This document shows positions 41,039-41,602 of a DNA stretch of 41,602 nucleotides, in pieces (position 1 is the stretch's first letter; each line of letters starts with the position of its first letter). Source of the stretch: Halobacteriales archaeon QS_8_69_73 (GTDB lineage: Archaea > Halobacteriota > Halobacteria > Halobacteriales > Haloarculaceae). Position numbers and translations under genes: made by a program. The notes beneath the pieces are model-generated. The model saw only the letters and a program-made list of their open reading frames with translations, was not told where the DNA came from and did no database searches. The stretch lies in assembly GCA_003022945.1 (NCBI GenBank), contig PXRZ01000071.1, positions 1 through 41,602 on the forward strand. The letters run 5' to 3'.

Positions 41039-41500
41039 ATGCGCGACCCGGCCATCGACGACGTCGACAGGGCCATCCTGTACGCCCTGCAGGACGACGC
41101 ACGGAACACGTCGTCGGGGGATATCGCCGAGCGAACTGGCACCTCCGACAGCACCGTCCGCAAGCGCATCCGGCGGCTCGAGGACGACGGCGTCATCAAG
41201 GGGTACGGCGCCCGGGTCGACTACCAGAAGTCGGGGCAGCCGCTCAGGATGCTCCTGTTCTGCACCGCCTCGATTCCGGAGCGGGGTGACCGCGTCGAGG
41301 AGATCCTCGAGATCGACGGGGTGGTGTCGGTCCAGGAGCTCGTCACCGGCGACCGAAATCTACTGGTGACGGCCGTCGGGGAGTCCGACGAGGACATCAC
41401 CCCCGTCGCACAGGAACTGCTGGAAATGGGGCTGACCGTCGCCGACGAAGTGCTCGTCCGGAGCCACGAAACGACGCCGTTCAGCGGCTTCGACCCTTAG
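41039..41500 (+). CDS. Lrp/AsnC family transcriptional regulator
   Basis: DNA-binding regulator of 153 residues, Lrp type. The N-terminal winged helix-turn-helix is IDDVDRAILYALQDDARNTS through SDSTVRKRIRRLEDDGVIKG. A RAM-type ligand-binding domain follows (MLLFCTASIPERGDR, VVSVQELVTGDRNLLVTAVG). The family usually senses amino acids and forms octamers. It is complete and starts 143 nt from the aroE start in divergent orientation, so control of neighbouring aromatic or PABA genes is possible but not shown. The stop codon overlaps the stop of the gene on the other strand. Confidence 0.9.
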   Translation: MRDPAIDDVDRAILYALQDDARNTSSGDIAERTGTSDSTVRKRIRRLEDDGVIKGYGARVDYQKSGQPLRMLLFCTASIPERGDRVEEILEIDGVVSVQELVTGDRNLLVTAVGESDEDITPVAQELLEMGLTVADEVLVRSHETTPFSGFDP

Positions 41501-41602
41501 AGTAGGACGCGGTCGACGTCGGCGGCGGTCGCCCGCCGGACGACCGCCCGAACCGGGTCGACCGAGCCGGCCAGGTTGTCCGAGTCGCCGTCGAGGACGA
41601 CC
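41497..41602 (-). CDS. C-terminal end of an unidentified gene, cut by the window edge
   Basis: Minus-strand open frame entering from the window edge and ending at a TAA (41497-41499) that overlaps the Lrp gene's stop codon. The 34 visible residues (VVLDGDSDNLAGSVDPVRAV and onward to DVDRVLL) look like halophilic protein. Too little is visible to name a family; a link to the Lrp regulator cannot be judged. Confidence 0.5.
   Translation of the reverse strand, partial: VVLDGDSDNLAGSVDPVRAVVRRATAADVDRVLL

Noticed and set aside
41039-41500. Lrp regulator as part of an aromatic amino acid operon
   Set aside because: It is divergent from aroE with no shared operator seen; only proximity supports the link.

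Overview
The window comes from a haloarchaeon (class Halobacteria). Base composition is very GC-rich, the proteins are strongly acidic, genes are short-spaced with TATA boxes about 25-32 nt upstream of start codons, and the gene content is archaeal: aCPSF1, XPB helicase, TFS, NAC, Dph6, a DUF373 protein, the 2-oxoacid:ferredoxin oxidoreductase pair korA-korB, an Lrp-type regulator and a Tat-exported lipoprotein. Family assignments and statements about missing parts rest on recalled family sequences, not on an alignment.

Layout. 0-3.6 kb: end of aCPSF1, a VTT-type membrane protein, then on the minus strand XPB, a small membrane protein and a start-less acidic ORF. 3.7-15.4 kb: the Hsp70 set grpE, dnaK, dnaJ. 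It is interrupted by a winged-helix/TumE-like pair (4.4-5.4 kb), a long hairpin and direct-repeat array behind dnaK (7.5-8.0 kb), a polyamine-type ABC importer (8.0-12.3 kb) and a Rieske fusion protein. 15.4-21.3 kb: compact housekeeping genes (HTH/zinc-ribbon regulator, dph6, DUF373, sppA, PUA protein, NAC, trmI). 21.4-22.5 kb: an AT-richer accessory patch. 22.5-29.8 kb: tfs, a lipoprotein, an MFS transporter, an S9 peptidase, an acetyl-CoA-synthetase-like enzyme and a GNAT. 30.3-36.6 kb: propionate/methylmalonyl-CoA metabolism (mcmA, mce), a flavin reductase and korAB, which link propionyl-CoA and 2-oxoglutarate to the TCA cycle. 37-41.6 kb: a MazG-type protein, an AMP-binding-like protein, the para-aminobenzoate genes pabB/A/C, an HhH protein, aroE and an Lrp regulator.

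Two things stand out. First, many normally conserved genes appear to have lost an internal segment at one sharp point while both flanks stay intact. In-frame cases are dnaK (about 45 codons), the second ABC permease (its EAA loop) and pabC (the segment with the PLP lysine). Out-of-frame cases are the S9 peptidase, mcmA and aroE. pabB is fused to the tail of pabA, and a flavin-dependent oxygenase keeps only its tail. These are either genuine deletions or assembly losses; reads would decide. Second, the non-coding stretches carry clusters of perfect 7-13 bp hairpins, mostly closed by exactly three loop bases. Stem sequences differ from hairpin to hairpin, and some stems recur with different loops. 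One cluster lies inside a 483-bp unit with inverted terminal repeats, which looks like a non-autonomous mobile element.
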